Part shown: positions 22,061 through 30,969 of the stretch, in pieces
Layout of the letters: every line of letters begins with the position of its first letter
Numbering within the stretch: position 1 is the stretch's first letter
Assembly (NCBI RefSeq): GCF_002896965.1
Contig: NZ_LYMM01000049.1
Coordinates: 1-40,068 of the forward strand
Direction of reading: 5' to 3'
DNA: 40,068 bases
Source: Novosphingobium guangzhouense
GTDB taxonomy: Bacteria > Pseudomonadota > Alphaproteobacteria > Sphingomonadales > Sphingomonadaceae
The notes under the pieces: generated by a model
What the model saw: the letters and a program-made list of their open reading frames with translations, nothing else
Database searches by the model: none
What the model was told of the DNA's origin: nothing
Translations under genes and position numbers: made by a program

Positions 22061-23728
22061 TCATGCCGCCGCAGGTGGCGGCGGTGCTTGGCGGGCGGCG
22101 CGCAACTGGACGGCGACACGCCACAGGCACCACAGAAGGAAGGTGAACGCGATGATCGCGTTCAACCGGAAGACATCGTTGTAGGCGCGGATGCTCGCTT
22201 CGCGCGTGGCGGCTTGCTGCAACAGCGCCGTACCGCCCGCCCCGCCGATAACCGGATCGGTGACGCGCGCTGCATAGATGCTGCGCTGGATCGCAAGCCT
22301 TTGCGCCACGACCGGGTTGGTTGGGTCGACGTGGCTGGTGATCTGCCCGGAATATTCATGCTGACGGTATTGCTGAAAGGTACCGTAGATCGCCGGCCCA
22401 AGCAGTGCGCCGGCGCTCTGCGTCATGGTGAACAGGATCACGAACGTGACGATGTGGTCCGCACCTTTCTTGAGCGCGCCCATGACACCGTGGAGGATGA
22501 GCGGAGCCATGACGAGCGCGCCTGCCATGGCGATCATCGCTTGGCTTGCCATCATGTTGTTCGGTCTTGTGTCGTTCGTGGCATCGCTATCGAGCAGACT
22601 GGCGATCAGGACGAGGATCACCGCGGCGATCGCCATCGGCATCATCGTCTTGGGTCCGAACGTCGCGGCGCCGATCGCTATGCCCGACAGCACGCCTGCG
22701 ATCACCACCAGGTAGAAGAGCCGGAACTGGTCGGGACCCATCCCCAGCGTTCGCAGCAGGCCGGCTGCCGCGTAGCTTTGTTCCGACAGGATGAGCCGGA
22801 AGGCCAGAGCCGCGATCACGAACCGGATGACCTCGCCGGTCCCGATCCAGCGGGTCTGGATGAGCGGATTGGCTCGATGATGTTCAACGAGGAACGCCAG
22901 CAGCAACAGCGCCAGCGAAGCTAGGAGGGCCCAGGCCATCCACGGCTGCTCGCTCCACCATTGCAGCTGTCCCTGCGCCAGAACGCCCGCGATCAGGGCA
23001 AACGCCGGTGCCAGTAGCAGAAACGTCAGAAAGTCCGTCCTCTCAAAGACCTTTATCCTGATCCCCGGCGGCAGCTTGAGCGAGATGACCGCCGCGAGCG
23101 TACACAGCGCAAGGGCGAACTCGAAAGTATAGAGCGTGTGCCAGTCGCCCAGATCCAGAAGTGCTGGTGACAGCAACCATGCCAAGGGCAAAGCCAATTG
23201 TGTCAAGCCGAAGCCGACGACGATCGCCTTGCCCATCAGATGCTTCGGAAAACCTTGCATCACATAGTAGAAGCCAAGGGAGCTCAGCGGGGCGCCGACG
23301 AAGCCTGACGCGCCTCTGACAAGCAGTGCAGTCGGATAATCATCGACGAACAAGTGAAGCGCGGTGATGGCGAGATACGCCGCAAGCGCAACCTCCGCGA
23401 ACCGCCGAATGCCGAACTGCTGCCGTGCCTTGAACAGGATGAGGTTTGCCGAGAGGTTCACCATCACGTACGCTGCGGGTAGCCATGCCCCCCGGACGGG
23501 GGTCAGTCCCAGCGCTCCCTGGATTTGAGGCAGATTTGCCGACACAAGCGCGTTGGCGAGTCCGCTGGTGATCGTGATGAGTATTCCGACGGTGAGGTAA
23601 GCGACGCGGATGGACGGCCGATGCCGGATAGACGCCGGCGAGCCAGGAATCATCGGCACCTCATCGGGATGCCAATCAGGCGTACGCTCCAACAGGACCG
23701 GGACCGGGCGTGATGTGGACGAACTCAT
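22061..23728 (-). CDS. MFS drug efflux transporter, DHA2/EmrB type
   Basis: The 555-residue protein has about 14 hydrophobic segments. Its N-terminal pattern is SGLANALVSANLPQIQGALG followed by GAWLPAAYVMVNLSANLILF, the loop-helix pair typical of the 14-TM DHA2 family. The first helix lies near residue 45 after a hydrophilic lead. The transporter uses proton motive force to pump hydrophobic drugs through the adaptor and outer-membrane duct encoded downstream. It is the first gene of the operon and starts 67 bases from the divergent tetR-type gene, whose product presumably repressed it. Confidence 0.9.
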   Translation of the reverse strand: MSSSTSRPVPVLLERTPDWHPDEVPMIPGSPASIRHRPSIRVAYLTVGILITITSGLANALVSANLPQIQGALGLTPVRGAWLPAAYVMVNLSANLILFKARQQFGIRRFAEVALAAYLAITALHLFVDDYPTALLVRGASGFVGAPLSSLGFYYVMQGFPKHLMGKAIVVGFGLTQLALPLAWLLSPALLDLGDWHTLYTFEFALALCTLAAVISLKLPPGIRIKVFERTDFLTFLLLAPAFALIAGVLAQGQLQWWSEQPWMAWALLASLALLLLAFLVEHHRANPLIQTRWIGTGEVIRFVIAALAFRLILSEQSYAAAGLLRTLGMGPDQFRLFYLVVIAGVLSGIAIGAATFGPKTMMPMAIAAVILVLIASLLDSDATNDTRPNNMMASQAMIAMAGALVMAPLILHGVMGALKKGADHIVTFVILFTMTQSAGALLGPAIYGTFQQYRQHEYSGQITSHVDPTNPVVAQRLAIQRSIYAARVTDPVIGGAGGTALLQQAATREASIRAYNDVFRLNAIIAFTFLLWCLWRVAVQLRAARQAPPPPAAA

Positions 23729-23747
23729 CGAGCGAAAGTAACCTAAG

Positions 23748-23764
23748 CGGACGTTGATTGTCCG
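23748..23764. promoter_or_regulatory. Putative TetR operator between tetR and the efflux operon
   Basis: CGGAC-N7-GTCCG is a perfect inverted repeat in the middle of the 67-base divergent promoter region. Its place and size fit an operator for the regulator now split by the IS66 element. Confidence 0.5.
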
Positions 23765-23964
23765 GCTATATCGATCATGTTGGAGCGGAACAAGGATGCG
23801 TAAAGATGCCCGAGCCCGGCGCGACCGCCTGATCGCCGCAGCTGCAGATGCCTTCCGCGACGAGGGGTACGGTGTTGCATTAGAGCAAATCGCACAACGT
23901 GCCGGTGTTGGCCGAGGGACGCTCTACCGCAACTTCTCTGTAGGCCTTCGGTGAAGGCCGCAGA

Positions 23965-25590
23965 TCAGGCGGCGTCGCGTTGATCCTCTTCGGCGCGCCA
24001 GTTCCAGGGAAGCAATTCATGGAGACGGTTCTGAGGGATGTCAGCGATGCGGGCGAGAACGTCGGCAAGCCAAGCCTGCGGATCGATGTCGTTGAGCTTC
24101 GCCGTGCCGATGAGGCTTAGCATGAAGGCAGTGCGCTGACCGCCGCGATCTGAACCGGCGAAGAGCCATGATTTTCTGCCCAGGGCTATACCTCTGAGCG
24201 CCCGTTCCGCCGCGTTGTTCGAGAGGCATATGCGGCCGTCGTCGAGGAAGGCTGCGAAGGCGGGCCATGCCTTGAGCATGTAATCCATGGCCTCTGCCAC
24301 ATCGCTGTTCTTCGATAGCTTTGACCGATTGTCTCGCATCCATTCTTCCAGATCGGCCACCAGCGGTGCGCTGAGTTCCTGGCGAAGGGCGAGACGCTCC
24401 TGGGCGGATCTGCCGTTGATGGCGCGCTCGATGTCGAAGATCGCGTCGATGCGGCGGACCGCCTCCACCGCCAGCGGCGAGATGACGGCCTTTTTGCGGC
24501 GCTTCTTGAGCTGTGCGGCGACATCGGCCAGCTCAAAGAAATAGCGACGAGCGTGGCTCCAGCATAGAGCACGGGTCAGCGGCGCCGGCAGGCGATCACC
24601 ATGGAACAACGCATTGTAGCCCGCATATGCGTCAGCTTGAAGGATGCCTCTCCAACTGCGCAGATGGCCCACAGGATGTTCGCCCCGTCGGTCGCGGGAA
24701 TAATGGAAGATCGCCGCAGGCGGCGCGGGCCCACCGAAAGGCCGGTCGTCCCGGACATAGGTCCAGATCCGGCCCGTATCGGTCTTGGTCTTGGCCAGCA
24801 CTGGCACTGTCGTATCGTCGCCATGCAGCCGCTCGGCGGCAAGGACGTGGGCTTCGATCAGCAGGTAAAGCGGCATCAGCGCGGCGGTGCAGGCGCCGAC
24901 CTGGTCGGCCAGGGTAGAAAGGCTCAGGTCGACGCCTTCCCGAGCATAGCGATCCCGCTGGCGGTTGAGCGGTTGATGCGCGCCGAACTTCTCGAACAGC
25001 AGCGTCGCCAGGAAGCTGGGACCAAAGAGCCCGCGGGGCGTGACGTGGAAAGGCGCCGGCGGCTGCGTGATCCTCTCGCAATCCCGGCAGGAGAACTTCT
25101 CCCGCACGGTCTGGACCACCTTCCACTGGCGCGGCACGACCTCAAGTGTCTGGGTAATATCCTCACCCAGCTTGCACAGCCGATCCGAGCCGCAGCAGGG
25201 GCAGGCATCGGGCGCGGCGATGACGACGCGTTCGCGTGGCAGATGCTCAGGCAAGGGCTTGCGGGCGGGCCGCTTGCGTTCAAACGGTGCGACGTTGGTC
25301 TTCGCCGCCGCCAAGGCAGCCAGAAGCTCATCTTCGCTGGCAGCGGTCTCGCACTCCTCGAAGGTCAGTTCCATCTGGTCGAGCAGATGGCGCGTGCGTT
25401 CGGATCGCTGGCCAAAAAGGGTACGACGCATCTTCTCGTTCTGCAGTTCGAGAAGGGCGTTGCGGGCTTCCAGGTCAGCGTTGATGGCCTTGATGCGGGC
25501 GACTTCAGCGGCGACAGCCTCGGCAGCGGCAAGCCGCTCGCGAAGGCTGTCGATCTCTGCTTGCGCTTCGGTCCCCATGGCCAATGGCAT
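23965..25590 (-). CDS. tnpC: IS66 transposase TnpC (element 1)
   Basis: The 541-residue protein has the IS66 TnpC layout. An N-terminal coiled coil (about residues 8-55) is followed by LFGQRSERTRHLLDQ and a zinc-finger region (CPCCGSDRL and FSCRDCERI). The DDE domain contains ERLHGDDTTVPVL, LQADAYAGYNALF and NNAAERALRGIALGRKSW. All conserved acidic positions appear present. The start is ATG 25590 or 25578. Confidence 0.95.
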   Translation of the reverse strand: MPLAMGTEAQAEIDSLRERLAAAEAVAAEVARIKAINADLEARNALLELQNEKMRRTLFGQRSERTRHLLDQMELTFEECETAASEDELLAALAAAKTNVAPFERKRPARKPLPEHLPRERVVIAAPDACPCCGSDRLCKLGEDITQTLEVVPRQWKVVQTVREKFSCRDCERITQPPAPFHVTPRGLFGPSFLATLLFEKFGAHQPLNRQRDRYAREGVDLSLSTLADQVGACTAALMPLYLLIEAHVLAAERLHGDDTTVPVLAKTKTDTGRIWTYVRDDRPFGGPAPPAAIFHYSRDRRGEHPVGHLRSWRGILQADAYAGYNALFHGDRLPAPLTRALCWSHARRYFFELADVAAQLKKRRKKAVISPLAVEAVRRIDAIFDIERAINGRSAQERLALRQELSAPLVADLEEWMRDNRSKLSKNSDVAEAMDYMLKAWPAFAAFLDDGRICLSNNAAERALRGIALGRKSWLFAGSDRGGQRTAFMLSLIGTAKLNDIDPQAWLADVLARIADIPQNRLHELLPWNWRAEEDQRDAA

Positions 25591-25638
25591 AGCCGAAAAG
25601 CACCGGAATCCCTAGCTTCTTAGGTCATGCCGGGGCTT

Positions 25639-25986
25639 TTATCCGGCCAATGTCGGACGCCAAGTGGCCTGCGGATTACGCCAATCGATCGCCTCCAACA
25701 TGCAGGCCATCCGCGAGGGGGAAATGGCAATCACGCCGTCCACAGCCGAGGGCCAAATGTACTTCCCGCGCTCGAGACGCTTGGCATAAAGCGACATGCC
25801 CACGCCATCGTGCCAGATGATCTTGCAGAGGTCGCCGCGGCGTCCCCTGAAAATGTAGAGATCCCCGGCGAAGGGATCACGTCGGAAGCTCTGCTGCACT
25901 TGGAGGGCCAGGCTGCGCATGCCGCGCCGCATGTCCGTGTGTCCCGTTGCGATCCATATCCGAACGCCGGAGGGGAATGGGATCAC
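25639..25986 (-). CDS. tnpB: IS66 accessory protein TnpB (element 1)
   Basis: The 115-residue protein matches IS66 TnpB (Orf2): VRIWIATGHTDMRRGMRSLA, then DLYIFRGRRGDLCKIIWHDG, then GMSLYAKRLERGKYIWP. It is required for transposition of IS66 elements, but its exact role is unclear. The start overlaps the tnpA stop by 4 bases. Confidence 0.95.
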   Translation of the reverse strand: MIPFPSGVRIWIATGHTDMRRGMRSLALQVQQSFRRDPFAGDLYIFRGRRGDLCKIIWHDGVGMSLYAKRLERGKYIWPSAVDGVIAISPSRMACMLEAIDWRNPQATWRPTLAG

Positions 25987-26312
25987 GGCTTGACCGACCG
26001 TAGCACCGCCGACACCAGCCCAGGTGATGCGCCAGCGGGAATGCGCACGATCGCCCGCTCGAACTCCACGGTGATCGCAGATCCGATCACTGGCGCCGGG
26101 TCAGGGTGGACCTGCACCTCTGCAAAGCCCTGCGCTGCCTGCCCCATCTGCCGCCGCCATCTGTAAATCTGGTTCGGCCGCAGATCGGCACGGCGGGCAA
26201 TCTCCGCCACGTTCGCACCGGGCGCCGAAACCGCCGCAACCAGTTCGCGCTTCTGCTCGTCAGTCCATACACGCCGCCGCTCCGGCCCTGAAATTACAGT
26301 GATCTGGCTCAT
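25983..26312 (-). CDS. tnpA: IS66 accessory protein TnpA (element 1)
   Basis: The 109-residue protein is the IS66 Orf1/TnpA type with a helix-turn-helix: RRRVWTDEQKRELVAAVSAP, then ARRADLRPNQIYRWRRQMGQ. It probably binds the element ends. It is the first gene of the IS66 operon, 78 bases from the right inverted repeat. Confidence 0.93.
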   Translation of the reverse strand: MSQITVISGPERRRVWTDEQKRELVAAVSAPGANVAEIARRADLRPNQIYRWRRQMGQAAQGFAEVQVHPDPAPVIGSAITVEFERAIVRIPAGASPGLVSAVLRSVKP

Positions 26313-26879
26313 CGCACCGTCCTTAGTATCGGTGCAAACACCGGCGCTTGCACCGGTGCCATCTCGAAATATCAGCCGATCACCGCAAGGCGGCCCTCAC
26401 CGGAGCGATACACTTCTCTGACCGCGACGCGATGATCGTAGCAGTCCTCGAGAGGCGCCTTGATGAACTTAAAGCGGTGGTCTCGGATCTTTCCGATGAA
26501 CCCCGATTGTTTGAGGAGTTTATCAAACAGTATGGCGGAGTGGCCGCCTTTCACGCCAAGGCTAGCATAGGGATCGGCAGCGGCTCTCTTGGCCAGGCAG
26601 TGTCGAGGCTGAGATCGGAAGCTGACGACGTCATGCATCACATGCTGTCCCGCGCGATCGCCTCCAATGCGCTTCCAGGTGATGTCACGACTGAAGATGT
26701 CCAGCTTGCGGCAAGAATGATTGCCGGTGTCGCCGCTTATCTCGATGGCGATCAGGACGAGATGTTGGATCGCGCCATGCGGATCATCGCGAGCGGACTT
26801 CGGAGCCTTGGGTGAGTGGCCATGGTAGTTTGCGCTCTTCTGGTAAGCGCCGACGGAACCCGGCCTTGACGCTAACCGC

Positions 26880-27518
26880 TTACGCTGCGCAGCAGCGCTT
26901 GTATTTCCTGCCCGAACCGCATGGGCATGGATCGTTACGGCCGACCTTGTTGGCCTGGATAGATCTGAGCGCATTCGCGTCACCATCATGCAGCAGCGCC
27001 AGCTTCCTCATACCGACGATTGCACGGGGTAGAAGCGCAGCATGTTCGTCGCGGATGGCGTCAGCGTCTTCGCGTTCTTCGATCTGCTCGTCTGTCTCGA
27101 TGAAGCCAACCAGCAAACCAAGGAAGGTTGCTGTTCGCTCGTCGTCGGCCAGGCCTGACCAATATTCGGGATGCAGCTTCATGGCTCTATAGAAGCCCTT
27201 CATCCATCCCCGGACCGTGGCGTGGTCCGCCTTCCGCCCCCTTTCAGAGAAGCTGGGCTGATAGCTTGGCCACCCCTTTTGAAGCTCGGCTTCAATCGCC
27301 TTGAACCGTGTCAGAACGGCGGCGAGGGCCTGCTCCATTCTGGCTTGATCCGTCACCGGGGGGAGCACGGTCCACAAGTCGGCAATCCAGTCGGCGATTT
27401 CCAATTCTGGTGTCACCAGCACGCCGGTCAGGTAGCCGTCCATCTCCAGTGGCGGCAGGAGACCGGGATCCCAGGCGAGAGGTGTGAGCAAAGCGGAGTG
27501 AGGCTGTGATGTGTTCAT
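26880..27518 (-). CDS. UPF0149/YecA-like passenger protein with SEC-C motif
   Basis: The 212-residue protein starts at ATG 27518, overlapping the tnpC stop by 4 bases. The N-terminal part has the UPF0149/YecA pattern (PLEMDGYLTGVLVTPELEI, VRGWMKGFYRAMKLHPEYW). The C-terminus is a SEC-C zinc motif, GRNDPCPCGSGRKYKRCCAA. It is inside the inverted repeats, so it moves with the element. IS66 elements with extra genes are known. Its role, possibly in regulating transposition or host interaction, is unknown. Confidence 0.88.
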   Translation of the reverse strand: MNTSQPHSALLTPLAWDPGLLPPLEMDGYLTGVLVTPELEIADWIADLWTVLPPVTDQARMEQALAAVLTRFKAIEAELQKGWPSYQPSFSERGRKADHATVRGWMKGFYRAMKLHPEYWSGLADDERTATFLGLLVGFIETDEQIEEREDADAIRDEHAALLPRAIVGMRKLALLHDGDANALRSIQANKVGRNDPCPCGSGRKYKRCCAA

Positions 27519-29095
27519 GCAGCCTGAGCCGTATCGCGTAGGGCTCGCCAGCGCCATGGCAGGAGTTCGTCGATCCGGTTGATCGGATGGCTGCCGATGC
27601 GCGCAATGACGTCGGTGAACCAGGCCTCTGGCTCTACGCCGTTGAGGCGGCATGTTTCGGCGAGCGAGTAAAACAGCGCCGAGGCGTCCCCACCCTTGGT
27701 GGAGCCGACGAACATCCAGTTGCGGCGGCCCAGAGCAACGCCGCGCAGGGCATTTTCGACCAGGTTGTTGCTGATCTCGAGCAGGCCATCGTCACAATAG
27801 CGAACCATCGCCGCCCAGCGGTTAAGCGGATAGCGGCATGCCTTCGCCAAGGTGCTGTCCGAAGACAGCCCCTGCATCTGGGTCTCGAGCCATGGTCGCA
27901 GCGCAGCCAGTTTTGGGCGGGCCAGCTGTTGGCGAACCCGCCGTCGCTCATCGGGCGGTGCTCCTTTGATGTCGCGTTCGATCGCAAACAATTCGCTGAT
28001 CCTCACCACCGCTTCAGCCGCTACCGGCGACGGGTTCTTTTCGAGGATGTCGGTGAACTTGCGCCGCGCGTGCGCCCAGCAGCCGACCTCCGTCACCCCG
28101 CGCGGTGTCTTGGTCTTGGGGTCATGATACAGCGCGTTATAACCGGCATAGCCGTCCGCTTGAAGGTATCCGCGGTAACCGGCAAGGTGGGCTGCGGGAT
28201 GCTTGCCGCCGCGCCCGGTTGTAAAGCGGAACGCCACGGCAGGCGGGCTCATATCCCCGCTTGAACGGCAGTCGCGCAGATAGACCCAGAAGTAGGCGGT
28301 GTGGCTACCGTCTTCGCCCTGCAGCAAGGTCACGGGCGTTTCATCGCCGTGTATCTTCGGAGCCTCCAGGATGTAGGAGAGCAACCGTTCGCCAAGCGGC
28401 GCCATCAGCCAGGCCAGCTTGCGCGACCAGCGGCCCATCACGTCACGATCAATTTCCACACCTTGCCGACGCAGGATGACCGACTGGCGATGCCAAGGCT
28501 GATGATCGACGAAGCGGCTGACGACGAGATGCGCGAGCAGTGCGCTGCTTGCCATCACCTTGGGCAATGGCAGATCGATGGCCGGCGCCTGGCGGATTGT
28601 TTCGCAGGACCGGCAGGCGACGCGAGGGCGAACATGACGCAGGACACGGAAGCAGGCAGGCACGTAATCCAGCACTTCCGTGACATCCTCGCAGATGACA
28701 GTCTCGCTACCACCGCAGCCGCATGGCTCGGCAAGATGCTGCGTTGTCTGGCGCGGGATATGTGCAGGGATCGGCGCCCTGGTTCCAGCTTTGCGGATCG
28801 GTTTCGCCTTCGACGCCGCAGGGGCGTCATCATTGGCTGGCTCCGGAGCATCGACCTCCTCGAACATCAGCCGCAGCTGCGCGATGTCCATTTTCTCGGA
28901 GCTGCGACCGAACTGGACACGCAGCAGCCGGGCCAGACGGTGCTCCAACTTCTCGATCGTCAGACCCTGAGCTTTGACGGTCTGCTTTGCCGCCCCTAGT
29001 TCGGCCCGCTCCAGCTCCATAATCTCAGCTATCTCCCGCAGCATTTTCTGCAGGAGGACGGGGTCTGTGGGAAGGCGATCAAGGTCGAACCGCAT
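27515..29095 (-). CDS. tnpC: IS66 transposase TnpC (element 2)
   Basis: This 526-residue IS66 transposase has an N-terminal coiled coil (about residues 13-60), LLRVQFGRSSEKMDIAQLRL, a zinc-binding segment (EPCGCGGSETVICED, ACRSCETI) and the DDE core PKIHGDETPVTLL, LQADGYAGYNALY, NNLVENALRGVALGRRNWMF. It appears complete. It overlaps the downstream passenger gene start. Confidence 0.95.
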   Translation of the reverse strand: MRFDLDRLPTDPVLLQKMLREIAEIMELERAELGAAKQTVKAQGLTIEKLEHRLARLLRVQFGRSSEKMDIAQLRLMFEEVDAPEPANDDAPAASKAKPIRKAGTRAPIPAHIPRQTTQHLAEPCGCGGSETVICEDVTEVLDYVPACFRVLRHVRPRVACRSCETIRQAPAIDLPLPKVMASSALLAHLVVSRFVDHQPWHRQSVILRRQGVEIDRDVMGRWSRKLAWLMAPLGERLLSYILEAPKIHGDETPVTLLQGEDGSHTAYFWVYLRDCRSSGDMSPPAVAFRFTTGRGGKHPAAHLAGYRGYLQADGYAGYNALYHDPKTKTPRGVTEVGCWAHARRKFTDILEKNPSPVAAEAVVRISELFAIERDIKGAPPDERRRVRQQLARPKLAALRPWLETQMQGLSSDSTLAKACRYPLNRWAAMVRYCDDGLLEISNNLVENALRGVALGRRNWMFVGSTKGGDASALFYSLAETCRLNGVEPEAWFTDVIARIGSHPINRIDELLPWRWRALRDTAQAA

Positions 29096-29163
29096 GCCCC
29101 GAACTATAGCGCAAGCCGCGATCCCATCCTACAAAAAACGGCTGTTTCCTGCGGCTTTATCGC

Positions 29164-29523
29164 TCAAGCGAGGGTCGGCGTGAGCACCTCGTCGTGAACA
29201 ATCGCCTGCCGCCAATCCAGCCCCTCGATCAACATCGCCAACTGCGCAGCCGAGAGCCGGGCGGCTGCTCCACCTTGGGTTTTGGGCCACACGAACTTTC
29301 CCCGCTCGAGACGTTTTGCATAAAGACAAAGTCCCGATCCGTCCCAAACCAGTGCCTTCAATCTATCGCCCCTTTTCCCGCGGAACAGGAAAACAGCGCC
29401 GGAGAAAGGATCGAGCAGGAGGATGTTGCGCACCTGCGCCGACAGGCCATCGAAGCCCTTGCGCATGTCGCACGGCGCCAGCGACAGATAGATCTTCGCC
29501 GACGGCGGCAGCGTCAGGCTCAA
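29164..29523 (-). CDS. tnpB: IS66 accessory protein TnpB (element 2)
   Basis: The 119-residue TnpB type contains IYLSLAPCDMRKGFDGLSAQ, AVFLFRGKRGDRLKALVWDG and GLCLYAKRLERGKFVWP. It overlaps the tnpA stop by 4 bases. Confidence 0.95.
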   Translation of the reverse strand: MSLTLPPSAKIYLSLAPCDMRKGFDGLSAQVRNILLLDPFSGAVFLFRGKRGDRLKALVWDGSGLCLYAKRLERGKFVWPKTQGGAAARLSAAQLAMLIEGLDWRQAIVHDEVLTPTLA

Positions 29524-29927
29524 CGTTCAAGCTCCCCGACAACCTCGAGCGCCAATCTCAATGCCTCCCTGTCGACCAGCCTGTCGATCGACACCGTGAA
29601 GTCACCGCCGCGCCGAATTTCGATCCGGCCGGCGTCAGATGGCGTGGCCAGCGGTTCGGCGGGCTTCAGCTCAACCGGCACGAACCCGGTCATCGCGCCG
29701 CGCAGCAATTGCTTGCGCCACGTGTAAAGCTGACCGGTCCCGATCCCAAACCGACGCGCGACCACCGCCATGATGGCGCCGGGCTGCGTCGTCTCCTTCA
29801 GGATCGCCAGTTTCTCTTCGTCGCTCCAGTGCCGGCGACGTTCCACCCGTACGACCGCTCCGCCATCTCGGCGAGCGCTCATACGAGGCTCGTTTGACTG
29901 CTCGATATCCACTCGCAAGGCCTCCAT
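29520..29927 (-). CDS. tnpA: IS66 accessory protein TnpA (element 2)
   Basis: This helix-turn-helix protein reads RRHWSDEEKLAILKETTQPG, then ARRFGIGTGQLYTWRKQLLR. Three in-frame ATGs exist (29963, 29927, 29882). 29927 has a CAGGG just upstream and lies inside the element; 29963 starts in the inverted repeat and is less likely. Confidence 0.9.
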   Translation of the reverse strand: MEALRVDIEQSNEPRMSARRDGGAVVRVERRRHWSDEEKLAILKETTQPGAIMAVVARRFGIGTGQLYTWRKQLLRGAMTGFVPVELKPAEPLATPSDAGRIEIRRGGDFTVSIDRLVDREALRLALEVVGELER

Positions 29928-29988
29928 GTGCCCTGCGAAATTCACACCAGACCCAATCCACACAAGGCCGGGTTCCGTCGGCGCTTAC

Positions 29989-30196
29989 CTCTTCTGCTCC
30001 TGTCACATATTGCAACGATCAGAGGTGAATGCCGGCAACAGTACATGATCCAAGGAACATCGCCCGTTTGGCACCGATAATCTGGCAAACCCGCAAGACG
30101 ACCTCATGGTGGCATCGCCAACGCATGTCGCTACGGCGGACCATCGCAGGTCCGAAACGAAGGGACACAAATGGCATCAGGTGGATTCCAATAAAG
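29989..30196. other. Gene-free stretch after IS66 element 2
   Basis: The first 8 bases are the target duplication. I see no convincing reading frame, hairpin with T-run or repeat in the rest, which is probably the original spacer between the tetR gene and the ECF sigma gene. Confidence 0.6.
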
Positions 30197-30874
30197 TCAT
30201 CCGGCGGCGCAGCGAGCGGCCGCACGCTTCGCGCGCCAGCTTCGCAACAGTTCGATCTGTTTAGAGTGTTCATCATCAACGGGCGACGGTTCATACGGAG
30301 GAGACGAATTGACCGAGAGGATCCGGGATGCTGTCCCCTTGGCTGGTGCGCTGTTCGTTTGATCCAGGAGTTCGCGTAGCAGCTGCCGCCCCCTCAATAC
30401 GCGGCTCTTGATTGTCCCGACAGGAACCTGTTCGATCGTGGCTGTCTCTTCATAGCTCAAACCCTGGATCCCGATGAGCTGGATGCACCGCTGCTGCTCG
30501 GGCGTCAGGCGGGACCACAGGCGACGAACATCGCTCAACGTCACGACCGACTCCTGGTTTGACGCCACCGGAATATCGATGAGTTCGGCGGTGTCGCTCG
30601 CATGTCCCGCACCTCGACGGCGAACCTGCGACAGAAAAGAGTTGCGGAGGATACGGAAGGTCCAAGCCTTCAAATTCGTACCGGGCTCAAACGACGCGCG
30701 GTGGCGCCAGGCCTTCAGCACGGTTTCCTGAACAAGGTCCTGTGCAGTATCGGAATTCCTGGCCAGCGATCGCGCATAGCTCGCCAGCCTAGGCATCAGG
30801 TCGCTCAATGCGGCGCCAAATTCCGGCCACTCCTCAGTCGATACATGCGATCGGTTTTCCAATAGTTCGGACAA
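30197..30874 (-). CDS. ECF sigma factor, EcfG-like
   Basis: About 225 residues from TTG 30874 (AGGGG upstream; no ATG is in frame except 30997, which would overlap the promoter and the ubiB-like stop). Sigma region 2 reads SLARNSDTAQDLVQETVLKA followed by GTNLKAWTFRILRNSFLSQV. Region 4 reads WSRLTPEQQRCIQLIGIQGL, then SYEETATIEQVPVGTIKSRV, then LRGRQLLREL. The FxPGTNLKAW and RNSFLSQVRR patterns resemble EcfG, the general-stress-response sigma factor of alphaproteobacteria, but no nepR or phyR gene is nearby. A match to the EcfG promoter upstream suggests stress induction or autoregulation. It carries an extra ~45-residue C-terminal tail. Confidence 0.88.
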   Translation of the reverse strand: MSELLENRSHVSTEEWPEFGAALSDLMPRLASYARSLARNSDTAQDLVQETVLKAWRHRASFEPGTNLKAWTFRILRNSFLSQVRRRGAGHASDTAELIDIPVASNQESVVTLSDVRRLWSRLTPEQQRCIQLIGIQGLSYEETATIEQVPVGTIKSRVLRGRQLLRELLDQTNSAPAKGTASRILSVNSSPPYEPSPVDDEHSKQIELLRSWRAKRAAARCAAG

Positions 30875-30938
30875 GACAGGCCCCTGTTCGATGAAATTAG
30901 GCGGCAATATATATACCGCCCGGTTTACTTTTCGGAAA

Positions 30939-30963
30939 AACGCCACCTGTCCTGGATTGTTCC
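30939..30963 (-). promoter_or_regulatory. EcfG-type promoter
   Basis: GGAAC (30963-30959) and CGTT (30942-30939) are separated by 16 bases on the minus strand. This is the consensus for EcfG-dependent general-stress promoters. It lies 65 bases upstream of the TTG start and overlaps the intergenic end of the UbiB-like gene. Confidence 0.65.
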
Positions 30964-30969
30964 ACTCCC

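Larger units (their letters stand above)
23940..26411 (-). mobile_element. IS66-family element 1
   Basis: This 2472-bp element is bounded by inverted repeats (23940-23961 and 26390-26411, both beginning GTA and sharing CGGTGA[A/G]GGCCGC). It is flanked by an exact 8-bp duplication ACTTCTCT (23932-23939 and 26412-26419), as IS66 elements make. It contains tnpA, tnpB and tnpC in that order on the minus strand. The clean duplication and intact genes suggest a recent insertion. Confidence 0.93.
23796..26815 (+). pseudogene. TetR-family regulator gene split by IS66
   Basis: The 5' part (23796-23939) encodes the TetR HTH: MRKDARARRDRLIAAAADAF, then YGVALEQIAQRAGVGRGTLY, then RNFS. The 3' part (26420-26815) continues exactly in frame from the second copy of the 8-bp target duplication: DRDAMIVAVLERRLDELKAV and the ligand domain to the stop at 26815. 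Removing the element and one duplication restores a 179-residue protein of normal length. As it stands, the protein ends 4 codons into the IS. Loss of this local repressor would be expected to raise expression of the divergent efflux operon. Confidence 0.92.
26843..29988 (-). mobile_element. IS66-family element 2 with passenger gene
   Basis: This 3146-bp element has perfect 26-bp inverted repeats (26843-26868 and 29963-29988, beginning GTAAGCGCCG). It is flanked by an exact 8-bp duplication CTCTTCTG (26835-26842 and 29989-29996). It carries tnpA, tnpB, tnpC and a passenger gene on the minus strand. It lies 28 bases after the tetR stop, only 431 bases from element 1. The two elements differ in end sequence and proteins, so they are independent insertions. 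Confidence 0.95.

Noticed and set aside
24601..25623. Long plus-strand frame opposite the IS66 tnpC gene
   Set aside because: Antisense shadow of a well-recognised transposase; GC-rich third positions keep it open.
30029..30379. Plus-strand frame near the ECF sigma gene 3' end
   Set aside because: Overlaps the sigma gene antisense and lacks start signals or recognisable motifs.
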